Source of the DNA: JAYZBC01 sp036339375
GTDB lineage: Bacteria; Pseudomonadota; Alphaproteobacteria; MPNO01; UBA2964
NCBI GenBank assembly: GCA_036339375.1
Contig: JAYZBC010000095.1
Location: 1-51,473, forward strand
Length of the DNA stretch: 51,473 nt
Direction of reading: 5' to 3'
The translations under genes and the position numbers were made by a program. Within the stretch, counting starts at the first letter, position 1. Each line of letters begins with the position of its first letter. Under the pieces are notes generated by a model. That model was not told the DNA's origin and ran no database searches. It saw only the letters and a program-made list of their open reading frames with translations. Below, in pieces: positions 17,390-26,648 of the stretch.

Positions 17390-19816
17390 CTAATACAAAC
17401 CCTTTACACCACCAACAGGCAAGGTGGAAAAAGTTGGCTGCCCATTGCCATTATTTTCTATACTTGTTTCATTCTTGTAGGCCTCTAATATCACTGGTTT
17501 ATCTCCCGGTAACGCCCTTTTTCCGGTTAATGCGTTAATACGAACAAGACGAATTCCTTTTGGTATTCGGAACGGAATCGGTGGTTTTTTTGCCAAGGCT
17601 TTAGACATAAAAGATTGAAAAATGGGTGCAGCCAAAGACGCTCCTGTTTCCCCTCTCCCTAAAGGTCTCGGTTCATCAAAACCCACAAAAACTCCTACCA
17701 CCAAATTAGGTGAGAACCCAACGAACCAAGTATCAAGACTATTATTAGTAGTTCCGGTTTTGCCCGCAAGTGGTTTGCCAACTTTTCTCAAACGTCGCCC
17801 AGTACCTCGCTTTACAACCCCTTCCAACATTGCAACAATTTGATAAGCGCTTCTGGTATCAACTAGAAACTGACGATTTTCAGGCAATTTAGGTACAGCC
17901 TGTCGATCCCATTCTATATTTTTACAAAGTTTACAATTGCGTTTTTCATGCCTAAAAATGGTTTTTCCCTGACGATTTTGTACGCGATCAATTAAAGTTG
18001 CGTTAATTTTTTTTCCTCCATTTACCAACATTCCATAAGCAGTTGTAAGTTTAAACAGTGTGGTTTCTCCAGCTCCCAAAGCCATAGATAACATTCTGGG
18101 CATGTGATCTACTATACCAAAACGTTCTGCATAATCCGCTATAATTTCCATCCCAATCATTTGTGCTAACCGAACAGTCATCAAGTTTCTAGATTTTTCA
18201 ATACCAATTCTGATCGGACTAGGACCATAAAATTTATTGGTATAATTAGAAGGTTTCCATTGAATCAAACCTGGTCCTTGGTCAAATACAAAAGGGGCGT
18301 CGATTACAATGCTTGAAGGTGTGTATCCACTATCTAAGGCAGCTAAATAGACGAATGGCTTGAAAGCTGAACCTGGTTGGCGGCGTGCTTGAGTGGCCCG
18401 ATTAAACTCACTTTTAAAATAGGAGAATCCACCGGTCATCGCCAGTACACGTCCTGTATGGGGAGCAATAGCAACTATTGCACCATTTACTTCTGGTATT
18501 TGACGTAACCTAAAAGAACTCCTAGATTTTCTACTTTTCCTCATTTCACTGTTTAGAGCTTGAACCAAGACTACATCGCCAACTCTCAACCCTTGTTTTG
18601 TAGGTTTTTTTCTGTGGTCAGGTTGATTTTTGCTTTCCTTAATACCTGCCCATTTCAATTCATTGGGTGGTAGAAAACCACTACTACCATCCACAAAGCC
18701 TAATTCTGCTTGTTTGTTTTCAATTGATAAAACAACTGCTTTTCTCCATTTTGGCAGGATTGTTTTTAAATTAACTGGTTCAGGGTAATTTCTAAGAGAA
18801 AGTAACCAATTTTGATTAACAGGTATTCGGGAAAGAGGGCCACGCCATCCATGCCGCCTATCATACTTAATCAAACCATCTCTGAGTGAACTATCCGCTA
18901 TAATTTGGAGATCAGGTTGAAGAGTTGTACGAACCGACAACCCCCCCCCGTACAATTTTGCTTCACCAAAACGTTGCATTAGCTCACGGCGCACGTCTTC
19001 TACAAAATAACCTGCTTCTGTATTTAATGCTTCACTCCGTCTACGGACGACTAAAGGTTCCCCTTTTGCATTAGTCGCCTCTGAACCCGTGATATAATCA
19101 TTTGCGAACATCCTACTTATAACGTAATTACGTCGCATTTTTGCTGCTTTATACTCTTTTATTGGATGATAATTGTTCGGTGCTTTGGGCAATCCAGCCA
19201 AAAAAGCAGCTTCAGAAACTGTCAACTTGTTTAGAGATTTATTGAAATAATTAAGAGCAGCGGCTGCCACTCCATATGATCCCATTCCTAAATATATCTC
19301 GTTTAGATAAAGTTCTAATATGCGATTTTTAGACAAAGCACGTTCTATCCTAAACGCCAATATTGCTTCTTTGATTTTTCGATTTAGTGAAGTTTCGTTG
19401 GTCAAAAGAAAATTTTTTGCTACTTGCTGCGTAATAGTGGATGCACCGACTAAACGCTGATTAGTACCCAATCTCCCGATGTTTGTTAGTATTGCACGAC
19501 CTATGCTGAAAAAGTCTACACCATAATGCCTGAAGAAATTCTTATCTTCCGCCGCCAGAAAAGCATTCTTAACACCTTTTGGAATAGCCCTAATAGGAAC
19601 AAAAACACGGTTTTGTCGGCCAAATTCTGCAAGTAAACGACCGTCCCCAGCGTGAATTCTTGTTACAGTTCGAGGTTCATAGTCTGCAAGTTGCTGGTAA
19701 TCAGGTAACTGATAACCGAAATACCAAAAAACACTAAAAATTCCACCCAAACACAAGAAACCTAGTGCCACCAGTATTATTCCAAGGGTGGCTATTGTTT
19801 TATAAATTTTCTTCAT
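17390..19816 (-). CDS. mrcA: Penicillin-binding protein 1A (bifunctional transglycosylase/transpeptidase)
   Basis: A class A PBP that polymerises and crosslinks peptidoglycan at the periplasmic face. From the ATG at 19816 it has 808 residues: a short cytoplasmic start MKKIYKT, one membrane segment, then the glycosyltransferase domain with EDKNFFRHYGVD (near 90), GASTITQQVAKN and RKIKEAILAFRIE. The transpeptidase domain has SAFK (near 480, in RQPGSAFKPF), SRN and KTGTT. A GTG at 19867 would add 17 residues before the basic start of the signal anchor and is less likely. It follows amiC by 63 bases, and prfB and bolA lie downstream. The amiC-mrcA-prfB order is well known in alphaproteobacteria. 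Confidence 0.96.
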   Translation of the reverse strand: MKKIYKTIATLGIILVALGFLCLGGIFSVFWYFGYQLPDYQQLADYEPRTVTRIHAGDGRLLAEFGRQNRVFVPIRAIPKGVKNAFLAAEDKNFFRHYGVDFFSIGRAILTNIGRLGTNQRLVGASTITQQVAKNFLLTNETSLNRKIKEAILAFRIERALSKNRILELYLNEIYLGMGSYGVAAAALNYFNKSLNKLTVSEAAFLAGLPKAPNNYHPIKEYKAAKMRRNYVISRMFANDYITGSEATNAKGEPLVVRRRSEALNTEAGYFVEDVRRELMQRFGEAKLYGGGLSVRTTLQPDLQIIADSSLRDGLIKYDRRHGWRGPLSRIPVNQNWLLSLRNYPEPVNLKTILPKWRKAVVLSIENKQAELGFVDGSSGFLPPNELKWAGIKESKNQPDHRKKPTKQGLRVGDVVLVQALNSEMRKSRKSRSSFRLRQIPEVNGAIVAIAPHTGRVLAMTGGFSYFKSEFNRATQARRQPGSAFKPFVYLAALDSGYTPSSIVIDAPFVFDQGPGLIQWKPSNYTNKFYGPSPIRIGIEKSRNLMTVRLAQMIGMEIIADYAERFGIVDHMPRMLSMALGAGETTLFKLTTAYGMLVNGGKKINATLIDRVQNRQGKTIFRHEKRNCKLCKNIEWDRQAVPKLPENRQFLVDTRSAYQIVAMLEGVVKRGTGRRLRKVGKPLAGKTGTTNNSLDTWFVGFSPNLVVGVFVGFDEPRPLGRGETGASLAAPIFQSFMSKALAKKPPIPFRIPKGIRLVRINALTGKRALPGDKPVILEAYKNETSIENNGNGQPTFSTLPVGGVKGLY

Positions 19817-19879
19817 ACTGGTAGAGCAGTTAGGATTATCAATTTTAACCAATTTATTTACTAACACAAAGGAATGATT

Positions 19880-21097
19880 TTAAAATCTAAATTTGGCGGT
19901 TTTATGACCAACAAAGAGTTTGTTTGTTGAAAAATATTTAGAAATTGCTTTTACAATTAAATTTGAAATTATGCGACGTTGTTTGAAGCTTCTTAAAAGT
20001 CTCTCGTCAATTCTATTTGACAGATATCCCAATTCAAGTAACACAGAAGGTATCGCTGGTGCTTTTAATACAGTAAAACCGGCGCTACGAAGAGGCTTTC
20101 GTAACATGCGGATCCTTTTTCCGAGGCTAGAGACTAAAATTTTTGCAAATTTTATAGATTCATTTTTGGTGTAATTTTGACTTATGTCGATCAAAACTTT
20201 TGCAACAGATTTATTTTCTTTATTTAAGTTGAAACCTAAAATTAGGTCAGATTTATTTTCCCGGCGAGCTAATGCTGCGGCTTCCTTATCAGAAGCGGTT
20301 TTGGATAAAGTGTAGACCGACCCGCCTCGTAAATTTTTATTGGCAATTGAATCTGCATGCAATGAAATAAAAAGATCAGCTTTTGCCGCTTGGGCGATTG
20401 CAATTCTTTTTCGAAGGCTGACAAAAACATCATTATAACGAGTTAAAATAACCTTATAACGTCCTGTTTTTAACAATTGACGACGCAATTCAATTGCGTA
20501 ACTAAGAACTAAAGACTTTTCAAAACGACCATTTTTTCCACGTGCCCCGGGGTCCACACCCCCATGGCCGGGGTCCAATAAAATTAAAGGCCTTTTAAAT
20601 GACTTTGGCTTTCGACGAGGAGGCAATGGAGCAAATTTGCCAAGCCGCTTGTGCATTTTTTCGTAATTGTAAATATTTTGAGTTTTTCTGTTTGGAGCAT
20701 TGACTAAATCCATTAAAATGCGAAAACCACTTCCCTTTTCTGGCACCTCAGTTAAAATTTTAGCAATTTTAAAAGACCTTGAAACATTCAAGGTTATACG
20801 ACTATGGCTTCGCCTCGGAAAACTTAAACGATATCCCTTTATTCGTTTACTGACCAAATTTTCTTTGGAACGAAAACGCCATTCTACGTCAGGAAAGTCA
20901 AAAACTATTCGGTGTGGCCTGCTAAACAAAAAATACCTAAATTTGGTTGGCTGATTAAAGTCTATTACCAGCCTAGTTTTGTTTATATAATCTACTGTTC
21001 TTATGTAATTTATAAGTGGTACGGCTGTAGCTGAAAAACTCAATCCAAAGACCAGAAAGGAGACCCCTACCCCTAATTTTGAAAAAAAATGCAACAT
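19880..21097 (-). CDS. N-acetylmuramoyl-L-alanine amidase, AmiC type
   Basis: A 405-residue zinc amidase that cuts the peptide from MurNAc during septum splitting. The N-terminus is a signal peptide (about 1-25). An AMIN domain follows (about 30-135, with TRLVIDFNQPTKFRYF and HRIVFDFPDVEW). A basic linker precedes the amidase_3 domain (about 170-400). Zinc and catalytic residues are visible in LLDPGHGGVDPGARG, in FISLHADS and in PSVLLELGYLSN. It heads the amiC-mrcA-prfB-bolA run on the minus strand and is divergent from rne. The AMIN domain and position support an AmiC-like septal enzyme rather than a lytic or phage amidase. Confidence 0.94.
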   Translation of the reverse strand: MLHFFSKLGVGVSFLVFGLSFSATAVPLINYIRTVDYINKTRLVIDFNQPTKFRYFLFSRPHRIVFDFPDVEWRFRSKENLVSKRIKGYRLSFPRRSHSRITLNVSRSFKIAKILTEVPEKGSGFRILMDLVNAPNRKTQNIYNYEKMHKRLGKFAPLPPRRKPKSFKRPLILLDPGHGGVDPGARGKNGRFEKSLVLSYAIELRRQLLKTGRYKVILTRYNDVFVSLRKRIAIAQAAKADLFISLHADSIANKNLRGGSVYTLSKTASDKEAAALARRENKSDLILGFNLNKENKSVAKVLIDISQNYTKNESIKFAKILVSSLGKRIRMLRKPLRSAGFTVLKAPAIPSVLLELGYLSNRIDERLLRSFKQRRIISNLIVKAISKYFSTNKLFVGHKTAKFRF

Positions 21098-21545
21098 GTT
21101 GTGTGAAAACGGTACTTCTATAGTGAATATTGTTTTAAATAGTCTATATTAAGAAACTATAAAATATCATATAAATGGGTTTTTGCGTGAAAAATTTCAG
21201 AAATCAATCTAATATAATTTTATAATTGTGGTATGTTAACATCACGAGTATTTATATGTTTAGCGAACAACCTTGGCCGTTTGGATTTATTATAACTTTA
21301 ATCTAAGGAGTTCGATCACACGGGCACAAAAAATACTTTTTATGGTCCGTTTTGTTGTTCTTAGGAAACAAGGTGATTTTAGAAAATGGGAGCCAGCTGC
21401 TTTTTAATTGCGCCCCTTGGAAGTATGTCGTTTAGACCCTTCCAACCAACAATGGGTAGACGCAAACAACGCCCGCTCCAAAACAGGCCTAATGCCCTCC
21501 GAAGTTCGCGCGGAGAGAGAGTTCTGGCCGCGGAGTATAGTTTTA
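21098..21545 (+). promoter_or_regulatory. Long leader and divergent promoter region of rne
   Basis: These 448 bases separate the amiC and rne starts. The first half is AT-rich and would hold the divergent promoters; no clear consensus stands out. The second half is much richer in G+C. It has two simple hairpins: TTGGAAG (21417-21423) with CTTCCAA (21439-21445), and CTCCG (21497-21501) with CGGAG (21511-21515). A second CGGAG at 21531-21535 is the likely rne ribosome binding site, 10 bases from the ATG, and could pair with the same CTCCG. RNase E is known to autoregulate through its leader in enterics; that this leader does so is inference. Confidence 0.45.
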
Positions 21546-23930
21546 ATGACAAAAAGGATACTTATAGACGGTACACACAAGGAAGAGCTCCGTGTGGTTA
21601 TAATGAATGGAAACCGCCTTGACGAATATGATGTCGAAACCTCGACCAAAACTCAGTTAAAAGCTAATATATATCTTGCCAAAGTGATGAGGGTAGAACC
21701 TTCATTACAGGCAGCGTTTGTGGATTATGGGGGAAATCGGCACGGATTTTTGGCATTTAATGAAATTCATCCTGATTATTATCAAATTCCGGTCGAAGAT
21801 CGGGAAGAACTCAAAAGGGATGTTGCCCAATATGGTGTAAATGCTTCTGCTGCTCAGGCACATGTTGATGCAATAGATGGAGAAATAGAAACACTGGAAC
21901 CCGCACCAGTTGATGAAAATTGGGTAAATACGGACGAAACAGAATACAAAGAACAACCTGAAATTTCTAATTCAGACTCTACACTCGAACCGGAGGAAAA
22001 AATCAATCCCGTTGGGTCCCCAATTAAAGCGGATAAAAATTTAGCCCCAGAAGAAGTTCTTTCAAAAGATAGTAACGATAAGGAACGCGAAAACAGCAAT
22101 CGTTTGGATAATGGTTTGCATGACCGTTCTGAACATCCATTGCGCCGATACACAATCCAAGAAGTGATCAAACGCCGCCAAATTCTTTTAATTCAAGTAG
22201 TTAAAGAAGAACGTGGTAACAAAGGAGCAGCCGTTACTACATATATCTCATTGGCCGGACGTTATTGTGTCTTGATGCCTAACACATCACGAAACGTTGG
22301 GGGTGTTTCTCGTAAAATAACGAGTTCGGTGGACCGAAAACGCCTTCGTGATCTAATGCAAAACTTAGATGTACCAGAGGGTATGGGGCTTATAATGCGT
22401 ACAGCGGGAATGGAAAGAAATAAAATGGAAATCAAAAGGGATTTTGATTATTTAACCCGCCTGTGGAACGAAGTACGCGACTTAACTTTTAAATCTGCCG
22501 CTCCGTGCCTTGTTTACGAAGAAGGAAATCTAATTAAACGTACAATTCGAGACCTTTACACTCGAGAAATTGAAGAAGTTTTAGTTGAAGGTGATGATGC
22601 ATATAAAGCGGCAAAAAAACTAATGCGTTTAATGATGCCTAGTCATGCAAAACGAGTTCAACCATACAAAGACTTAAATATTCCCTTGTTCCACCGTTAC
22701 CAAGTAGAAAACCACTTAGAATCCATGCTAAGTCCCACTGTACAATTGAAGTCTGGTGGTTACATAGTGATCAATCCAACTGAAGCTCTTGTAGCTATTG
22801 ATGTTAATTCAGGAAGAGCAACCAGAGAACGAAATATTGAAGAAACTGCCGTAAAGACAAACCTTGAAGCAGCGAGCGAAATTTCACGCCAATTGCGCCT
22901 TCGTGACTTAGCCGGCTTAATTGTCATTGATTTCATAGACATGGAAGAAAAACGTAATCAACGTTTAGTTCAAAAAAGGTTCAGGGAAGCCGTTAAACCG
23001 GATCGCGCTCGAATTCAATTGGGTTCCATAAGCGGTTTCGGACTCTTTGAGCTTTCCCGTCAAAGGATGCGACCAAGCATTTTGGAGAGCAGCACTGAAC
23101 CCTGCTCAGTATGTGATGGGAGTGGTTATATGAGGTCTACTGAATCGATGGCAGTCCGTGCGCTAAGACTTGTTGAAGAAGAAGGTACTCGTAAACGAAG
23201 CATTGAAATTTCTGTCAAAGTACCGACAGAAATAGCCTTGTATATACTCAACCAAAAAAGGGAGTCATTGGTTGAAATTGAAAAACGTTACGAATTTAAT
23301 GTTCGTATCGACGGGGACAGCACCTTAAAATCGCAAGAAATGAAAATTGAACGAATAAATTCGAAAAACGCGGAACAAGGTAAAAGTCAAACGATAAACG
23401 AAACCACACAAAATGAAAATAAATTCACTTTGGTAGAAAAAAACGAAAAAACTGAAAAAGGAAATGTTAGAAAACGGCGACCACGTCGAAAACGCAAAAA
23501 AGAAACTTCTCTTCAGAAAACTGAAGGCAAAGCTACAGATGAAAAACTAACAGAAAATAAACCGACCATTGAAAAAAAACCTAAAGAAGATGGAGTAAAA
23601 AAGCCTTCTGAGGATGTGCACCGGAGAAGGCGCGGAAGGAGGAGTGGTTACCGTGGAACACAAAAAACAAATGTTACTGCCAACAAAGGTAAAAATCATA
23701 AAATTCAAAAAGAAATGCAAATAGATGCAACAAAGCCAGATTCATTAGATGATAAACATCCTGTTTCCACATCTGGTGCAAAAAGCATGCCTTCGAATAA
23801 AAACAACATTCCTGAAGTTCAGAACGATACTGATCTTTCTAGTCAAAAAAACTTAAATGATGTCGAAAGCGGAAACTCTTCGGGGACGTCTGTTCCAAAA
23901 AAAGGATGGTGGCAAAGGATCATTGAATAA
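21546..23930 (+). CDS. rne: Ribonuclease E
   Basis: The main endoribonuclease for mRNA decay and rRNA/tRNA processing. From the ATG at 21546 it has 794 residues. The start MTKRILIDGTHKEELRVV and the S1 domain piece KANIYLAKVMRVEPSLQAAF match alphaproteobacterial RNase E. An acidic, low-complexity insertion of about 90 residues splits the S1 region (about 100-195), as is usual in this class. The catalytic aspartates are D419 (VAIDVNSG) and D462 (IVIDFIDM), and the Zn-link cysteines are C520 and C523 (EPCSVCDGSG). The tail is charged, with an arginine-rich stretch RKRRPRRKRKKE, and ends GWWQRIIE, a conserved terminal motif as I recall. The frame is open further upstream, but without homology. 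Confidence 0.95.
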   Translation: MTKRILIDGTHKEELRVVIMNGNRLDEYDVETSTKTQLKANIYLAKVMRVEPSLQAAFVDYGGNRHGFLAFNEIHPDYYQIPVEDREELKRDVAQYGVNASAAQAHVDAIDGEIETLEPAPVDENWVNTDETEYKEQPEISNSDSTLEPEEKINPVGSPIKADKNLAPEEVLSKDSNDKERENSNRLDNGLHDRSEHPLRRYTIQEVIKRRQILLIQVVKEERGNKGAAVTTYISLAGRYCVLMPNTSRNVGGVSRKITSSVDRKRLRDLMQNLDVPEGMGLIMRTAGMERNKMEIKRDFDYLTRLWNEVRDLTFKSAAPCLVYEEGNLIKRTIRDLYTREIEEVLVEGDDAYKAAKKLMRLMMPSHAKRVQPYKDLNIPLFHRYQVENHLESMLSPTVQLKSGGYIVINPTEALVAIDVNSGRATRERNIEETAVKTNLEAASEISRQLRLRDLAGLIVIDFIDMEEKRNQRLVQKRFREAVKPDRARIQLGSISGFGLFELSRQRMRPSILESSTEPCSVCDGSGYMRSTESMAVRALRLVEEEGTRKRSIEISVKVPTEIALYILNQKRESLVEIEKRYEFNVRIDGDSTLKSQEMKIERINSKNAEQGKSQTINETTQNENKFTLVEKNEKTEKGNVRKRRPRRKRKKETSLQKTEGKATDEKLTENKPTIEKKPKEDGVKKPSEDVHRRRRGRRSGYRGTQKTNVTANKGKNHKIQKEMQIDATKPDSLDDKHPVSTSGAKSMPSNKNNIPEVQNDTDLSSQKNLNDVESGNSSGTSVPKKGWWQRIIE

Positions 23931-23941
23931 GAATAGGAAAT

Positions 23942-25105
23942 TTAGGTCTTAGAACCTTTTGGTACCCAATTTTTTATTCTTCGTGCAGCCTCTTCAACCA
24001 TTTTTGGTGCCCCAGAAAACGAAAACCGTATGTAACCCCTACCCCGGTCCTGATCAAAATCCGTTCCTGGAGTAGCAGCAACACCAATTTCCTTCAACAT
24101 TTTCCTACAAAATTCTTCGCTATCATTGGTAAATTGAGAAACATTAGCATAAATATAAAATGCACCGTCAACAGAAGCAAACCGATCCAAACCGGATTTA
24201 GGTAATTCTTTTAATAAAATTTCTCTGTTTTGTTCATATATTTCAACATTTTGGTCTAACTCATTGATACAATCAAAAGCAACCGCAGCAGCGTGTTGAG
24301 AGAGTGTAGGAGCCGAAATAAAAAGGTTTTGAGTAAGGCATTCTATACTGCGAAGTAGGTCAGGAGGAGCCACCATCCATCCAACACGCCAACCTGTCAT
24401 AGAAAAGTACTTAGAAAAACTATTTATTATAATTGCATCTTTATTAAATTTTCGTGCTGTTACACCTTGCCTATGGTAGGTAATTCCGTGATAAATTTCG
24501 TCAGAAATCAAGCGAATGTTGTGAAGTGTACAATAATCACTAATAGTCTTAAGGGCATCCTCACTCAACATAGTACCGGTTGGGTTCGAAGGACTTGCTA
24601 TGATTAACCCATCAATTGGTGCACTAATTTTATTTAACAAATTTGTGGTAATTTGAAAGTTTGTTTCTGGTCCAGTTTCAATAAAAACTGGTTCAACATT
24701 GAGGCTAATTAAAATATTACGATATCCAGGGTAACTTGGCGTAGCGATTGCAACCCTTGCCCCCGCATCAAATGCCGCGGTAAAGGCTAGTACAAAACCT
24801 CCTGACGAACCTGTTGTAATAATTATGTGTTCCGGATCTACCTTCAGTCCTTGATTGGATTCATAAAATTCCGAAATTCGGGTTCTAACTGACCATAAGC
24901 CAAACGCTTCCGTGTAACCTAACGAATCATTAACTATCATCTCTTTGGCAAAATTAACTACACCACTCGGGGCACCTTTAGCTGGTTGTCCAAGTTCTAA
25001 GTGCAACACATTACTTCCTTGAATTTGGAGTTTATTAGCGGCCCTTAGAACATCCATAACAATGAATGGCGGAACTTTTCCCCTTTTAGAAACTTTCAAA
25101 GCCAT
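23942..25105 (-). CDS. Class I/II PLP-dependent aminotransferase
   Basis: A 387-residue fold-type I aminotransferase. The SPSNPTG motif is at 171-177. The PLP lysine is K232 in NSFSKYFSMTGWRVGW, and the carboxylate-binding arginine is expected in GRGYIRFSFS near the end. The subgroup (PPFIVMDVLRAANKLQ start, HLELGQPAKGAP) is the aspartate/alanine-like aminotransferase family, but the exact amino acid is not clear. It lies 4 bases downstream of the gamma-glutamyltranspeptidase-like gene on the same strand and probably forms an operon with it. It converges with rne, leaving only 11 bases. Confidence 0.88.
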   Translation of the reverse strand: MALKVSKRGKVPPFIVMDVLRAANKLQIQGSNVLHLELGQPAKGAPSGVVNFAKEMIVNDSLGYTEAFGLWSVRTRISEFYESNQGLKVDPEHIIITTGSSGGFVLAFTAAFDAGARVAIATPSYPGYRNILISLNVEPVFIETGPETNFQITTNLLNKISAPIDGLIIASPSNPTGTMLSEDALKTISDYCTLHNIRLISDEIYHGITYHRQGVTARKFNKDAIIINSFSKYFSMTGWRVGWMVAPPDLLRSIECLTQNLFISAPTLSQHAAAVAFDCINELDQNVEIYEQNREILLKELPKSGLDRFASVDGAFYIYANVSQFTNDSEEFCRKMLKEIGVAATPGTDFDQDRGRGYIRFSFSGAPKMVEEAARRIKNWVPKGSKT

Positions 25106-25109
25106 TTTC

Positions 25110-26648
25110 CTAAGACTCCGAGTTTAGCGCATAACCTATATGCCTAGGGTCCGCAAGAACTGAACAGTTTAGAGGGTCAACTATTATACCGGTTTTACAG
25201 TACATAACATTTATTTTTCCAATCTTTTTAACTGGGATGAGGTGAAATTTTTCATTCTCGAGCATAATTTTTAACTTTTTTGAAATATTCGTTTCGAATA
25301 AAATTTCATTAGTTTTTTGTCCAAATGTTATTCGAGGTTCGTTAACAGCTTGTTCCAAACTTATTTTCCCTCTTAAAACTGCATTTAAGATTAATACAAG
25401 GTTTAAACCAGGAACATTTTCGTTTACAGAAGAAGCTGCCAAAACTCCCTGTCGAAACTTTTTGTTTGACATTACTATAGGTGACCCAATCAAATTTAAT
25501 TTAGAGTAGTCCGCTGCAGCTGGAATAATACCAGTTTTGCCAACAAATTTTCCAGTGCCGAATGGTTTGTTCATAGTCATAACGCAGGACGCTGAATTCC
25601 CAAATGCGTCCATGGCGATTAATCCAGTAGAAGCCCCTTTTTCAAATTTTTTCTTGTATATCCGTTTAAAAAATGGGCGAGTTCTCTGTATAAAAATGAG
25701 TTCTTTCGACTTTTCATTGCTCAAATTTGAATGATTTTTATTTCTCAATTCCTTCCAAATCTCCTCAGCATTCTGCCCTTCATTTGAAAAAAATGAAATG
25801 AAATGTAGTACTTTGTCATGAATTTGAATTTTGGCAGTCTGTTTCCATGTAGGTTTATATTCAACTAGATCATCCAAATTCAATTTACCACCATTTTTTC
25901 TAATGCCTTCTATATAAACTCGCGCTAAGGGGCCTTTATAAAAAACACGAGGGCCTTCCAGCCTGATACTTGCAAGGACCTCAGCAAAGTGGTGTTGCCT
26001 AACCGTTTTGTTATTCGTTAAAATTTGTTTATTTGTTTTTGCTGATTTTTTTTCAGAAAACCTCTTAAGAGAGAGAAAAAAGGGAAATTGTTTGAAAACA
26101 TGCTGTTGAAAGGTCGAAAGAGGAAGACCAAACTTAGCCAAGCGCTCAGCAGGCCCAACCAGTTGTTCCCATCTAAGCCTTCCGAAACGTGAAGAAAGCG
26201 AAAAAAGGCCTCTAAAACTACCAGGAATAGTAGATCCATTTTTTGATGAGCGATTCTTTTCCGGTATACGAGGAAGAAAATCTAGGGCTTCTGCTGAATT
26301 ACTATTTCTGTCATAATAAACACAAATTCCACCTCCACCAGGTCCTGCGGCATCTGGCCTAGTTACCATCATTGTGAATGCCATAGCAACGATTGCGTCT
26401 GCGGCAGTTCCGCCAAGAGAGAGAATCATTTGACCCTCAAGAGCGGCGTGTGGTTCATCCGCAGCGACACCCCCATAATATTTATTCACGGGAATTGTTT
26501 TGGCCTGATTCTGCAATTTAGAGTCTGGTGAACACGAAATGAGGAAAAATAGGAAAATTATAGCCAAATATTGACGGAACACCGTCCGATTTATTATTTT
26601 TTTTCGTATAACCGGAGTATTGAACATTTTAAAATCAAGCACACTCAT
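25110..26648 (-). CDS. Gamma-glutamyltranspeptidase-like lipoprotein
   Basis: A 512-residue Ntn-hydrolase-family protein. The N-terminus has a hydrophobic segment ending in a lipobox LISC (C39), so it is probably a lipoprotein exported to the periplasm. The large-subunit pattern (GGVAADEPHAALEGQMILSL, DAAGPGGGGICVYYD) and the processing region KGASTGLIAMDAFGNSASC are those of GGT, with S340-T341 where GGT has its paired threonines. The later GGG loop of classic GGT is weak, so activity is less certain than the fold. ATG at 26648 is chosen because GAGAGG lies 4 bases before it; the frame is open to 26702. Its 5' end overlaps the divergent M48 gene by about 29 bases. Confidence 0.78.
   Translation of the reverse strand: MSVLDFKMFNTPVIRKKIINRTVFRQYLAIIFLFFLISCSPDSKLQNQAKTIPVNKYYGGVAADEPHAALEGQMILSLGGTAADAIVAMAFTMMVTRPDAAGPGGGGICVYYDRNSNSAEALDFLPRIPEKNRSSKNGSTIPGSFRGLFSLSSRFGRLRWEQLVGPAERLAKFGLPLSTFQQHVFKQFPFFLSLKRFSEKKSAKTNKQILTNNKTVRQHHFAEVLASIRLEGPRVFYKGPLARVYIEGIRKNGGKLNLDDLVEYKPTWKQTAKIQIHDKVLHFISFFSNEGQNAEEIWKELRNKNHSNLSNEKSKELIFIQRTRPFFKRIYKKKFEKGASTGLIAMDAFGNSASCVMTMNKPFGTGKFVGKTGIIPAAADYSKLNLIGSPIVMSNKKFRQGVLAASSVNENVPGLNLVLILNAVLRGKISLEQAVNEPRITFGQKTNEILFETNISKKLKIMLENEKFHLIPVKKIGKINVMYCKTGIIVDPLNCSVLADPRHIGYALNSES

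Noticed and set aside
21408..21545. An in-frame extension of rne upstream to a TTG.
   Set aside because: The extra 46 codons have no RNase E resemblance; the ATG at 21546 gives the family's usual N-terminus and has a ribosome binding site.
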